64,000 nucleotides of DNA, taken from Algihabitans albus. GTDB lineage: Bacteria > Pseudomonadota > Alphaproteobacteria > Kiloniellales > DSM-21159. Below are positions 19,800 through 28,161 of this stretch, piece after piece (positions within the stretch are counted from its first letter, which is position 1; each line of letters opens with the position of its first letter). A program made the translations under genes and the position numbers. The notes under the pieces are model-generated. The model saw only the letters and a list, made by a program, of their open reading frames with translations. It was not told where the DNA came from and made no database searches. The stretch spans positions 1 through 64,000 of the forward strand of contig NZ_QXNY01000006.1 in assembly GCF_003572205.1 (NCBI RefSeq), written 5' to 3'.

Positions 19800-20579
19800 T
19801 TACGATGTCCGGCTATCGTCCAGGGCCTCGGTCCAGGCGGAGAAGGAGCTGGCGACCAGGATCTTGTCGGAACCGATGACGAAGGTGCGGACTCCGCGAG
19901 ACACCCAGTCGTCGACCATCTGCCGGCACTCCTGGCGATCCGGCGAGAAGACCGGCATCATCACCCGGTGACCGCTCTCCAGGGCGCGCTCGACCATCTC
20001 GCGGACGGCGGACTGTACCCGATCGTGACGCCAGTTCCCTTCCAGCCCCAGGGAGACGGACAGGTCGAAGGGCCCGAACATGAAGGCCGTCATCTCCCTG
20101 TTGCGGCAGATCTCGGCGAAGTTCTCGTAGCCTTCCCTGGTTTCGACCAGACCGATGGCGCCGACCCGCGCTTCCTCCTCGGTCACGTAATCCTTCCAGT
20201 TGCGGATGAAGTGACCGCCGGAGCGGCAGCAGGGACAGGCTCCGCGCAGGCCCTGCGGTCCGAAACGGGTGGCCGCGACTGCACGCGCGGCCTCCTCGGC
20301 CGTCGCGAGGTTGGGCACGACGACGTGGCGAATGCCGGCGTCCAGCGCCTTCATGATCATCGTCGGCTCGTTGGCGGCGACGCGCACTGCCGCGGCGATC
20401 CCGACGGCGTCGGCGGCGCGCGAGAGATTCTCCGCCGTCTCCATGCCGAAGAATCCGTGCTCGCAGTCGATGATGGTGAAGTCGAAGCCGTTCAGGCCGA
20501 CCAGATCGATCATTTCCGGCGCGGCGATCTGCGACCAGGTACCGAGGTTGGTGCGGTCGCTCGCGAGAATCTCTTTCAG
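19800..20579 (-). CDS. HpcH/HpaI-type aldolase, probable non-canonical start
   Basis: A class II (metal-dependent, HpcH/HpaI) aldolase that cleaves 4-hydroxy-2-oxo acids to pyruvate or a related 2-oxo acid plus an aldehyde. Seen motifs are FTIIDCEHGFFGMET, AVRVAANEP, GIRHVVVPNLATAEEA and MFGPFDLSVSLGLEG. The first ATG (20513) would remove the conserved NLGTWSQIAAPE strand, which is present in frame upstream. The only nearby starts in frame are CTG at 20579 (giving MKEILASDRTNLGTWSQI) or an ATC slightly earlier. It lies 16 bp after the RidA gene, last in the operon. Confidence 0.82.
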   Translation of the reverse strand: MKEILASDRTNLGTWSQIAAPEMIDLVGLNGFDFTIIDCEHGFFGMETAENLSRAADAVGIAAAVRVAANEPTMIMKALDAGIRHVVVPNLATAEEAARAVAATRFGPQGLRGACPCCRSGGHFIRNWKDYVTEEEARVGAIGLVETREGYENFAEICRNREMTAFMFGPFDLSVSLGLEGNWRHDRVQSAVREMVERALESGHRVMMPVFSPDRQECRQMVDDWVSRGVRTFVIGSDKILVASSFSAWTEALDDSRTS

Positions 20580-20595
20580 GGTCGGTGCGATGGGA

Positions 20596-21012
20596 CTAGG
20601 CCTCCAGAACAGCGGTGCATTTGATCTCCACCAGGATCCCCGGCATCGAGAAGCCGCGGACCGCGAAGCCGGTCCAGGTCGGATAGGCCTTGGTGAAGTA
20701 ACGGTCCTTGATCGCCATGAAGAGCTTCAGGTCCGCCATGCCGTCGAGGAACCAGGTTTCCAGCTCCACCACCTCCTCGAAGGAGGCGCCGGCGGCATCC
20801 AGGACGGCCTTCACGTTCTCGAAGGCCTGGACATATTGGGCCTCGGTGCCCTCGACGACCTTCAGATCGCGGTCCCGCCCAACCTGACCTGAGATATAGA
20901 GCGTATTTCCGATCAGAATGCCGGGTGCGTAGTGGAAGCTGTCGTAGACCGCCTCCATTCCCGGCGGCACGATGACTTTGCGATCAACGGGTGTCTCGCG
21001 ATCAACGGACAT
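20596..21012 (-). CDS. RidA/YjgF family protein
   Basis: A 138-residue RidA-like protein with GNTLYISGQVGRD, YVQAFENVKAVLDAAGASFEEVVELETW and YPTWTGFAVRGFSMPGILVEIKCTA. The arginine normally binding the carboxylate in true RidA enamine deaminases is not obvious in the last strand, so the substrate may differ. ATG 21012 has AAGGAGG just upstream and overlaps the end of the E1 gene by 11 bases, showing coupling. Confidence 0.85.
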   Translation of the reverse strand: MSVDRETPVDRKVIVPPGMEAVYDSFHYAPGILIGNTLYISGQVGRDRDLKVVEGTEAQYVQAFENVKAVLDAAGASFEEVVELETWFLDGMADLKLFMAIKDRYFTKAYPTWTGFAVRGFSMPGILVEIKCTAVLEA

Positions 21013-23032
21013 AACAGACCTCCTTGATAGCGGCGGCGATCTCTCCGGCGTCCGGCATGTAGTCGCGCTCGAGCCGGTCGTTGTAGGGCACCGGCATGTC
21101 CGGAGCGCCGATGCGGGCGACCGGTGCGTCCAGATAGTCGAAGGCCTGTTCCATGATCGTCGCCGCGATCTCGCCGCCGAAGCCGCCGAAGCGAACCGCC
21201 TCATGCACCACCACAGCCCGGTTGGTCTTCTTGACGCTCTCGACGATGGTCTCGCTGTCCAGCGGCTTGATGGTGCGCGGATCGATGACCTCCACCGACA
21301 GGCCTTGTTTGGCCAGCCGGTCCGCCGCCTGTACCGCGCGCTCCACCATGGCCAGCGTCGCGATCACGGTGACGTCGGTTCCGGGACGTACGATCCGCGC
21401 CTTGCCGGGTGCGATGGCATAGCTTTCCCGCGGCACCGGCTGCTCGGCGCCGAGGTAGAAGAGTTTGTGTTCCAGGAACACGACCGGATTGTCGGCGCGG
21501 ATCGCCGAAATCATCAGGCCCTTGGCGTCGTAGGCGTTTGAGGGCGCGTAGACCTCTAGCCCCGGTATGTTGGCGAAGAGCGATTCCAGCGACTGGCAGT
21601 GCTGCGCGGCAAGCCGGATGCCGGCGCCCTGGGGCCCGCGAAAGACGACCGGCACCTTGGCCTTGCCGCCCAGCATGAAGCGGGCCTTCGCCGCCTGATT
21701 GACGATGGCGTCCATCATCAGGGAGACGAAGTCGAACAGCTGAATTTCGACGATTGGCCGCAGGCCGCACATCGCGGCGCCGACGCCACAGGCGGAAATG
21801 GCGCCCTCCGAAATCGGTGTGTCGCGCACGCGCTCCTCCCCGAAGGCATCGCGCAGGCCGACGGTCAGGCCGAAGATGCCGCCGATCCGGGAAACGTCCT
21901 CGCCGATCATGATCACGCTTTCGTCGGCTGCCATCTCCTGGTGGAAGGCTTCGTTGATCGCCTGCTTGTAGGAGAGGGCGCGCGGTCCCGGCGCGGGCTC
22001 CGGGGACCCGTCGGCCGGTTTCGGCGGCATGACGAGCTGCAGCGCGGCCTCCAGCGTCGGCTCCGGCTGGTCTTTCGCCCAGTCGATCGCCGCTTCGATC
22101 TCCAGGTCGATGGCCTGACCGAGCGCGTCGAGCTCCGCCGCGTCGATGGCCCGCGCGGCGATGACCCGGTCGCGCAGACGCAGGATGGGATCGGCCTGGC
22201 GCCACTCCTCCTCTTCGCGGTCGGTCCGGTAGGCCGGCAGGTTCGCCCGCATCGAGTGGTCGTCCCAGCGGTAGGTGAGGGCCTCGATCAGGGTCGGCCC
22301 GTCGCCGCTTCTGGCGCGCAGGGCCGCCCGTTCCACGGCATCGAAGACGGCGATCGGGTCGTTGCCGTCGATGCGTTCGTTCGGCACCCCGTAGGCCGCG
22401 CCGCGCGCCGCGATGGAGGGGCCGGCGGTGACCATGTCGCTGGGTGTCGAGAGGCCGTAGTGGTTGTTTTCGCAGAGAAAGATCAGCGGCAGAGACCAGA
22501 CGGCCGCGAGGTTCATGGCCTCGTGGAAAATGCCTTCGTTGGCGGCGCCGTCGCCGAAGAGCGCGATGCCGATCGCGCCGGTCTTCTTCAGCTTCTCGGC
22601 CAGGGCCGCGCCGGTTCCCAGACCCATGCCGGCGCCGACGATGCCGTTGGCGCCCAGGATGTTCAGGTCGAAGTCGGCGATGTGCATGGAGCCGCCGAGG
22701 CCGAAGCAGTAGCCCGGCGCTCTGCCCATCAGCTCGGCGAACATGCGCCTGATGTCCGCGCCCTTCGCGATGGTATGACCGTGCCCGCGGTGATGGGTCA
22801 GCAGAAAGTCGATGGGCTCAAGCGCGCGGCAGGCCCCGGCGGCGATGGCCTCCTGACCGACCGACGAGTGCGCCGTTCCCTTGATGACTCCGGCGAGAAA
22901 CAGCTCTTTCGCCCGCACCTCGAACCTGCGGATCCGCAGCATCGTCTCGAGTATGGCTTTCAGGTCGTCCGGACCCAGGCGATTGGTCGACCCGCCTCTC
23001 GCGAGCGATTTCAGGACAGTGACGTGAGCCAT
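21002..23032 (-). CDS. Fused alpha-beta E1 component of 2-oxo acid/acetoin-type dehydrogenase
   Basis: A 676-residue thiamine diphosphate enzyme with E1-alpha (about 1-325) and E1-beta (about 345-676) joined by a Pro-rich linker. The ThDP motif appears as GDGAANEGIFHEAMNLAAVWSLP followed by FLCENNHYG. The beta half has MIGEDVSRIGGIFGLTVGL and IDPRTIKPLDSETI. It would decarboxylate a 2-oxo acid or acetoin-like compound and needs an E2 acyltransferase, which is not in the window. It starts 4 bp after dctM and overlaps ridA, so it belongs to the TRAP operon. Substrate unknown. Confidence 0.87.
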   Translation of the reverse strand: MAHVTVLKSLARGGSTNRLGPDDLKAILETMLRIRRFEVRAKELFLAGVIKGTAHSSVGQEAIAAGACRALEPIDFLLTHHRGHGHTIAKGADIRRMFAELMGRAPGYCFGLGGSMHIADFDLNILGANGIVGAGMGLGTGAALAEKLKKTGAIGIALFGDGAANEGIFHEAMNLAAVWSLPLIFLCENNHYGLSTPSDMVTAGPSIAARGAAYGVPNERIDGNDPIAVFDAVERAALRARSGDGPTLIEALTYRWDDHSMRANLPAYRTDREEEEWRQADPILRLRDRVIAARAIDAAELDALGQAIDLEIEAAIDWAKDQPEPTLEAALQLVMPPKPADGSPEPAPGPRALSYKQAINEAFHQEMAADESVIMIGEDVSRIGGIFGLTVGLRDAFGEERVRDTPISEGAISACGVGAAMCGLRPIVEIQLFDFVSLMMDAIVNQAAKARFMLGGKAKVPVVFRGPQGAGIRLAAQHCQSLESLFANIPGLEVYAPSNAYDAKGLMISAIRADNPVVFLEHKLFYLGAEQPVPRESYAIAPGKARIVRPGTDVTVIATLAMVERAVQAADRLAKQGLSVEVIDPRTIKPLDSETIVESVKKTNRAVVVHEAVRFGGFGGEIAATIMEQAFDYLDAPVARIGAPDMPVPYNDRLERDYMPDAGEIAAAIKEVCYVR

Positions 23033-23036
23033 GGGT

Positions 23037-24353
23037 TTATCCGTAGACCAGGTTCGGCAGCCAGAGCGACAGACCGGGGAAGAGAACGACGAGCAGAAGG
23101 CCGAGGCACTGCAGGGCGATGAAGGGCCACTGGGCCGCGAAGATGTCCTGCAGACTGACCTCGGGCGGCGCGGCGCCCTTCAGATAGAAGCAGGCCGGGC
23201 CGAAGGGCGGCGTCAGATAGGCGATCTGCATGGAGAGATTGAAGACGATGCCGAACCAGATCGGGTCGTAGCCCAGCAGCTGCAGGGTCGGCAGAAAGAT
23301 CGGCATGGTCAGGAACAGGATACCGATCCAGTCGATGAAGAAGCCCAGCAGAATGAAGACTGCGATCATGATGGCGAGCACCACGGCCGGTTCCGAGGAG
23401 ATCCCGGACAGAAGGCCCTTGGCGAAGGCGATGCCGCCGAGCAGGTTGTAGACGCCGATCAGCGCGTTGGTGCCGAATACCAGCCAGAAGACCATGCCGC
23501 AGGTCTTCAAGGCCTGGATCAGCGCGCCGCTGATCATCTCGAGGGTCAGCTCGCCGCGCACCCAGGCGGCGAAGATCGTCCCGGCCACGCCGACGGCGGC
23601 GGACTCGGTGATGGAGGCGAAGCCGGCGTAGATGGAGATCAGCACGGCGGCGGCGACGGCCAGCGGCAGGGCGACGTTCTTCAGCAGGGCCAGTTTCTCG
23701 GCCAGCGGAATGTCGCGCTCGGCCTCGCCGAGCGGCGGCCCGAGCGCCGGGTTCAGGCCGCAGCGCACCAGGATGTAGCCGATGTAGAGCCCCGCCAGCA
23801 GCAGGCCCGGCACCACGGTCGCGAGAAAGAGATGGGAGATCGAGACCTGCGCCGTGATTCCGTAGAAGATCAGGATGATGCTGGGCGGAATCATGGTGCC
23901 GAGCGAGCCGCCCGCCGTGATCGTCCCGATCGCGAGCTTCTTGTCGTAGCCGAGCTTCAGCATCTGCGGCAGGGCGATCAGCCCCAGCAGCACGATCTCG
24001 CCGCCGATGATGCCGGTGGTCGCACCCAGAATGACGGCGACGAAGATGGTGATCACGGCGATGCCGCCGGGCATCCGGCCGGCCCAGATGTGGAAGGCCC
24101 GGTAGAGGTCGCGGGCGACGCCCGACCGCTCCATGATGGAGGCCATCAGCACGAACATCGGGACCGCGACCAGCGCGAAGGACCCGACGAACTCGGCCGT
24201 ACGGCTGCCGACGAGGAAGAGCCCGCCCAGGCCGAAGTGCGTATAGGCCAGCACGACCGCGATGGCGCCCGAGACGAAGGCCAGCGGAACGCCCAGCATC
24301 AGAAGCCCGATCATCGCGGCGACGATCACGAGGGAAATCGTGCCGATGTCCAT
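23037..24353 (-). CDS. TRAP transporter large permease subunit DctM (system 1)
   Basis: A 438-residue twelve-helix permease of the tripartite ATP-independent periplasmic family, driving solute/Na+ symport. GGSLGTMIPPSIILIFYGI and the C-terminal TPPFGPACFYLKG are family hallmarks. The ATG at 24353 shares one base with the dctQ stop (TGATG). Longer in-frame starts run through dctQ and are rejected. Confidence 0.93.
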   Translation of the reverse strand: MDIGTISLVIVAAMIGLLMLGVPLAFVSGAIAVVLAYTHFGLGGLFLVGSRTAEFVGSFALVAVPMFVLMASIMERSGVARDLYRAFHIWAGRMPGGIAVITIFVAVILGATTGIIGGEIVLLGLIALPQMLKLGYDKKLAIGTITAGGSLGTMIPPSIILIFYGITAQVSISHLFLATVVPGLLLAGLYIGYILVRCGLNPALGPPLGEAERDIPLAEKLALLKNVALPLAVAAAVLISIYAGFASITESAAVGVAGTIFAAWVRGELTLEMISGALIQALKTCGMVFWLVFGTNALIGVYNLLGGIAFAKGLLSGISSEPAVVLAIMIAVFILLGFFIDWIGILFLTMPIFLPTLQLLGYDPIWFGIVFNLSMQIAYLTPPFGPACFYLKGAAPPEVSLQDIFAAQWPFIALQCLGLLLVVLFPGLSLWLPNLVYG

Positions 24354-24937
24354 CAGCTTTCGCCGCCGCCGTCGGGCACCGTCGCGTCGCTCCGTCCGCG
24401 CAGGACCCGCACCAGATGCACGATCACGACGAGCGCGAACAGCGCCGCGCCGAGCAGCAGCGCGAACTTCACGAAGGAGGGGGCCGGAGTGTTCCAGGAG
24501 GTGCCGGAGCGCTCGGGCATCCAAAGGCCGTCCGGCGTGAAGCGGAACAGCGACTTCTGGACGATGGGCCACATCGCCAGGGTGAGGCCGCCGAGATAAA
24601 GCAGCCCGCAGAACAGTCCCAACGTCTTGGCGATCAGCCGGAAGCGGCGCCCCGCGCCGTCCACCGCGATGCCGATGCGCAGGTGGCTGCCCTCCGCCAT
24701 GCAGTAGGCGCCGCCGAAGACGAAGGCGACGGCCGCCAGGATGCCGGAGATCTCGTGGGCCCAGAAGGTCGGCGCGTTGAAGGCGTAGCGGGCGACGACC
24801 TCGTAGACCATGAGCGCCACGATCGCCAGGAAGCCCCAGGCCAGGACGCGGCCCAAGGCCAGAACGAAGCGCTCGACAACAGGGGGCACGGGCGGCCTTG
24901 GCGGCCTTTGGGCGGGTTGCGGGGGCGCCGCGGCCAT
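24353..24937 (-). CDS. TRAP transporter small permease subunit DctQ (system 1)
   Basis: A 194-residue four-helix membrane protein of the DctQ family. A proline-rich cytosolic N-terminus precedes the first helix, and MVYEVVARYAFNAPTFWAHEIS is the family signature. It lies 13 bp after dctP and overlaps dctM. It forms the membrane complex with DctM. Confidence 0.9.
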   Translation of the reverse strand: MAAAPPQPAQRPPRPPVPPVVERFVLALGRVLAWGFLAIVALMVYEVVARYAFNAPTFWAHEISGILAAVAFVFGGAYCMAEGSHLRIGIAVDGAGRRFRLIAKTLGLFCGLLYLGGLTLAMWPIVQKSLFRFTPDGLWMPERSGTSWNTPAPSFVKFALLLGAALFALVVIVHLVRVLRGRSDATVPDGGGES

Positions 24938-24950
24938 CCCGATAATCGGA

Positions 24951-25964
24951 CTAGAGGATGCCGAGAGACGTCATGTAGGCCTTGTGGCTCTCCACGATGG
25001 CCTTGGCGTCCGGACCCTTGGCGCTCCAGTCGGCCCAGACCTCCAACAGCATCTCGCGGAACAGGGTTGCATCTTCCTTGCCGAACTCGATGAAGGTCAC
25101 GCCAAGCTCGCCCTTGGCCTTCTCGATCGCTTCCGCATCCTGCTGGCTGAGCGTCTCCTTCAAGGTATCGGAGAGATCGTTGCAGGCACTGTCGAATTTC
25201 ATCCGGGCGTCTTCCGAGAGACCGTCCCATTTGTCTTGCGAGACCGACATTTCGGTCACCGGCATGGAATGACGCGCCAGGATTGAGTACTTCGCCTTAT
25301 TGTGCATGCCGAAGGCTACGTTCAAACCGACGCTGGCGAGATCGCTGGCGTCGAGCACGCCGGTTTCGAGGGCGTTGATCGCATCGCCGGGGGCCAGGTT
25401 CACCAGCGACGCGCCTGCGCGTGTCAGCAGGTCAGACGGCAGGCCTCCGGGTGCCCGGATCTTGATGCCCTGGAAGTCGGCGACCGACTCGATGGGCACG
25501 GTGGAGGGAATCTGCTCCTGCGGCCAATAGACCTGGCAAATCATGTGCAGCCCGTGTTTGGCATACAACTGGCGGCCCAACTCCAGTCCGCCGCCCGTCG
25601 TGAACCAGGCGTCGCGGGTCGCGGTGTCGGGGTAGGCGGAGAGCGTGTCGCCCAGCACGGCCATGGCCGGGTTCTTGCCGGCGAAGAAGGTCGGGCCGGT
25701 GTACTGTCCGTCCAGCAGTCCGCTCTCGATGGCATCCATCGTCTCGCGCGGACCGACCACGGCGCCGGCCGGAAAGACCTGGATGTCGACCTCGCCGTCG
25801 GTCGCGGCCTTCAGGTCGATCGCCATCTGCTCGAAGGCCTTCGTCGTTGCCGCGTTGGCGCCGAGGAAGGTCTGCATCTTGAAGGTCTCGGCTTGAGCGG
25901 CGGCGGCCAGGCAAAGCGTCGCCGCGGCGACGGCGGTGCTGCCGAGTTTGGTTTTGAGCGACAT
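24951..25964 (-). CDS. TRAP solute-binding protein DctP, TakP-like (system 1)
   Basis: A 337-residue periplasmic binding protein with a signal peptide (to about residue 24, ...AAAAQA|ETF). The ligand-binding segment IKIRAPGG carries the conserved arginine. The VYWPQEQIPS and TGGGLELGRQLYAKHG stretches resemble the TakP/lactate-type receptors that bind 2-oxo or 2-hydroxy monocarboxylates. A 2-oxo acid ligand would suit the downstream E1 dehydrogenase; this is inference. ATG 25964 follows GGGGAAA. Confidence 0.88.
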   Translation of the reverse strand: MSLKTKLGSTAVAAATLCLAAAAQAETFKMQTFLGANAATTKAFEQMAIDLKAATDGEVDIQVFPAGAVVGPRETMDAIESGLLDGQYTGPTFFAGKNPAMAVLGDTLSAYPDTATRDAWFTTGGGLELGRQLYAKHGLHMICQVYWPQEQIPSTVPIESVADFQGIKIRAPGGLPSDLLTRAGASLVNLAPGDAINALETGVLDASDLASVGLNVAFGMHNKAKYSILARHSMPVTEMSVSQDKWDGLSEDARMKFDSACNDLSDTLKETLSQQDAEAIEKAKGELGVTFIEFGKEDATLFREMLLEVWADWSAKGPDAKAIVESHKAYMTSLGIL

Positions 25965-26031
25965 CAGGATTTCCCCCAGACTGTTCTTTGGTTTCGTTAT
26001 TGTTCGGCGTCGTTTTTCCGTGTCGACCGGC

Positions 26032-26928
26032 TCAGGCCGCGACACGCACCTTCTGCATGGCCAGGATCTCGCGTGTCTCCTCCACCGTGGCCGGCTCGCG
26101 GCCCAGGGCGCGGGCTTGCGCGACGACCTTGGCGATGATCTCCGCGTTCGTCGGCTGGCCGTATTCGCTGAAGGGATAGTCGCCGAGGCCGATGGAGATA
26201 TGGCCGCCCTCGCGGATGATCTTCTCGGTCAGCAGCAGCAGATTGCCCTTGTAGTTCACCACCGTCCAAACGAACTTGCGGTCCTTGGGCAGGAAGGCGG
26301 TATGGGCGTCTAGGCCCTGCGGCGTGCCGGGGTGGCCGGCCAGCATGATGCCGTCGGTCAGGCAGAAGCAGACGTAGGCCGGCTCGGGCACCACGCCCAT
26401 TTTCATAAAGGCGTCGATCTGGCGTGTCGAACTGACGTTCCAGGACACCAGATACTGGGTGAGGCCGTGGTGTTTGATGCGTCCGGCGAAGTGCATCAGC
26501 GTGCCGGTCGAGTTCTTGTAGACCAGCTCGGTGGTGTCGAACTTCACCTCCTTCGGATTCCACCAGTCGACGTTCACGCTGCCGACGTCCATCGGCGCGA
26601 AGTCCGGCGCCGTCTTGGCATCCTTCATCATCTCCTCGACCGCGGCGAAACGGCCCAGGGCGTCGGTGTCGTTGGCGACATAGCCGAGCGTCGGGTGGAT
26701 CAGGATCGGGCAGAGATCGCGGATGCCCGCGTTGGTTTCCAGATAGAAGCCGGGCGAGTGGTCCGGCGCGCCCTGCGCGGTCCGGCCGTGATAGTGGACG
26801 ACGGCCGCGCCTTCGTCATAGCAGGCCTTGGCGTCGCGGATGATCTCCGCCGGCAGGAAGGGAACGTTCGGGTTTTCGTCGCGCGGCGCGAGTTCGTTGA
26901 CCCGCGCCTCGATGATGATCTTGTCCAA
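26032..26928 (-). CDS. BKACE family (DUF849) beta-keto acid cleavage enzyme
   Basis: A 298-residue TIM-barrel enzyme of the BKACE family, condensing a beta-keto acid with acetyl-CoA to give acetoacetate and a CoA ester. VVHYHGRT holds the two zinc histidines, and the late AIGLGDYPF-like segment (here SIGLGDYPFSEYGQPTNAEI) is conserved. TTG 26928 is chosen because GGAGG lies 7 bases before it and the reading matches family N-termini (MDKIIIEARVNE). It is first in the operon and divergent from the PAS-LuxR gene. The keto-acid specificity cannot be told. Confidence 0.88.
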   Translation of the reverse strand: MDKIIIEARVNELAPRDENPNVPFLPAEIIRDAKACYDEGAAVVHYHGRTAQGAPDHSPGFYLETNAGIRDLCPILIHPTLGYVANDTDALGRFAAVEEMMKDAKTAPDFAPMDVGSVNVDWWNPKEVKFDTTELVYKNSTGTLMHFAGRIKHHGLTQYLVSWNVSSTRQIDAFMKMGVVPEPAYVCFCLTDGIMLAGHPGTPQGLDAHTAFLPKDRKFVWTVVNYKGNLLLLTEKIIREGGHISIGLGDYPFSEYGQPTNAEIIAKVVAQARALGREPATVEETREILAMQKVRVAA

Positions 26929-27026
26929 GCTCAGTCCTCCCAAGCAGCCTCTTCGAGGCAATATATCTTTTGACGTATGAAATCAGACTTCAGAGACGTA
27001 ATCCAGTCCCGATTCGACATCATCTC

Positions 27027-27054
27027 TTGACAATCCGGGAATTTTCTATATCTA
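27027..27054 (+). promoter_or_regulatory. Sigma-70-like promoter of PAS-LuxR gene, leaderless arrangement
   Basis: TTGACA (27027-27032), a 16-bp spacer and TATCTA (27049-27054) form a near-consensus promoter. Transcription would start about 27060-27062, at the ATG of the PAS-LuxR gene itself (27062). There is no room for a ribosome binding site, so the mRNA may be leaderless. Confidence 0.6.
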
Positions 27055-27061
27055 AAGTTAT

Positions 27062-28018
27062 ATGTCAGCACAGAAAAACGCCTCCGCAGCCTCCGCGCCT
27101 CGGCAACGTCTGGAGGGATTCGCCGACCTCTTCGAAGGTCACTTCCCGGGCCACACGATGCAGCGCCTGCGGACGCCGGAGGGCCGCTATCGCTACAGCT
27201 ACGTCAGCCCGGACATCCATGAAGCCTTCGGTCTCGATCCCGACGACCTGATGCAGCGGGACTTTGTCCAGCATGAATGGGTTCATGCCGACGACCGCGA
27301 AGGTTTCATCGCCGCGCTGGAACGCTCGGCCGCGTCCTTGAGCGTTCTCGATGAGGAAGTACGGGTCATGCGCGCGGACGGTCATTTCATGTGGGTCCGC
27401 TCCATCGGGCATCCCCGCCGCCTCGCCGACGGGACGGTGATCTGGGACGGCGTGGCGCTCGACGTGACCGACCGGCGCGAAGCTCTCGAGGCGCTGGAGC
27501 GGGCGATGTCCCAGGCCAAGCGCGACGAGGTTTCGGACGGCCGCTTCGCCGCCATCGCGGCCCGCGACGTTCTGCGCCCTTTCGACCGTTTGCAGAGCGC
27601 GGTGGAGGAACTCCGGCAGAACCACGGCCGACCGACCCAGGGCCGGCAGGCTGCGGCAAGCGTGCAAAACCGGGCCGTCGGGAATCTTATCGCTGCCTTC
27701 GACGACTTCGCGAAGACCTTCGACGCGGCCCGTGGACTGCTGACGGCCGGCAAGGAGAAAACCTCCGGTCCGGCAACCGGCAGTCCGTCTCTGGACCAGT
27801 CCGAACCCGGTCGGCCGCTACCCGATCCTCAAGCCGAGGCCCGCTTGACCGGGCGGCAACGCGACGTCCTGAGCCTGCTGCGGCAAGGGTCGTCCAACCG
27901 CGACATCGCCGACAGACTCGGGATCGGCGAGGGCACCGTGAAGCTGCACGTCTCGGCCATTCTGCGGACGCTCGGCGTGAAAAACCGGACGATGGCGGCC
28001 GCGCTCCAGACCAGATAG
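27062..28018 (+). CDS. PAS-LuxR transcriptional regulator
   Basis: A 318-residue one-component regulator. The N-terminal PAS domain with PAC-like end (about 20-145: YVSPDIHEAFGLDPDDL ... DGVALDVTDR) would sense a small molecule or redox state. A helical linker follows, then a C-terminal GerE/LuxR helix-turn-helix (LTGRQRDVLSLLRQGSSNRDIADRLGI). No receiver domain is seen. Its position divergent to the BKACE-TRAP-E1 operon suggests that it controls that operon. Confidence 0.88.
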   Translation: MSAQKNASAASAPRQRLEGFADLFEGHFPGHTMQRLRTPEGRYRYSYVSPDIHEAFGLDPDDLMQRDFVQHEWVHADDREGFIAALERSAASLSVLDEEVRVMRADGHFMWVRSIGHPRRLADGTVIWDGVALDVTDRREALEALERAMSQAKRDEVSDGRFAAIAARDVLRPFDRLQSAVEELRQNHGRPTQGRQAAASVQNRAVGNLIAAFDDFAKTFDAARGLLTAGKEKTSGPATGSPSLDQSEPGRPLPDPQAEARLTGRQRDVLSLLRQGSSNRDIADRLGIGEGTVKLHVSAILRTLGVKNRTMAAALQTR

Positions 28019-28024
28019 CGATCG

Positions 28025-28049
28025 GTCGGACCCAGGTATTGGGTCCGAC
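28025..28049. terminator. Bidirectional hairpin between convergent genes
   Basis: A perfect 10-bp stem, GTCGGACCCA and TGGGTCCGAC, around a 5-nt loop lies 7 bp after the PAS-LuxR stop. The converging dctP gene ends at 28162. There is no strong T-tract. Placement between convergent genes fits a shared terminator. The rest of the gap to 28161 shows nothing. Confidence 0.6.
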
Positions 28050-28161
28050 GATGACGTTAAATCCGGTCTCGATTCAGAGTGTGAGAGTCTGTTTCCTGGG
28101 ATCGGCGGAACTACGACGCGAGTCCATACGATCACAAGATGCTCTGGACGGGGAGACGGCC

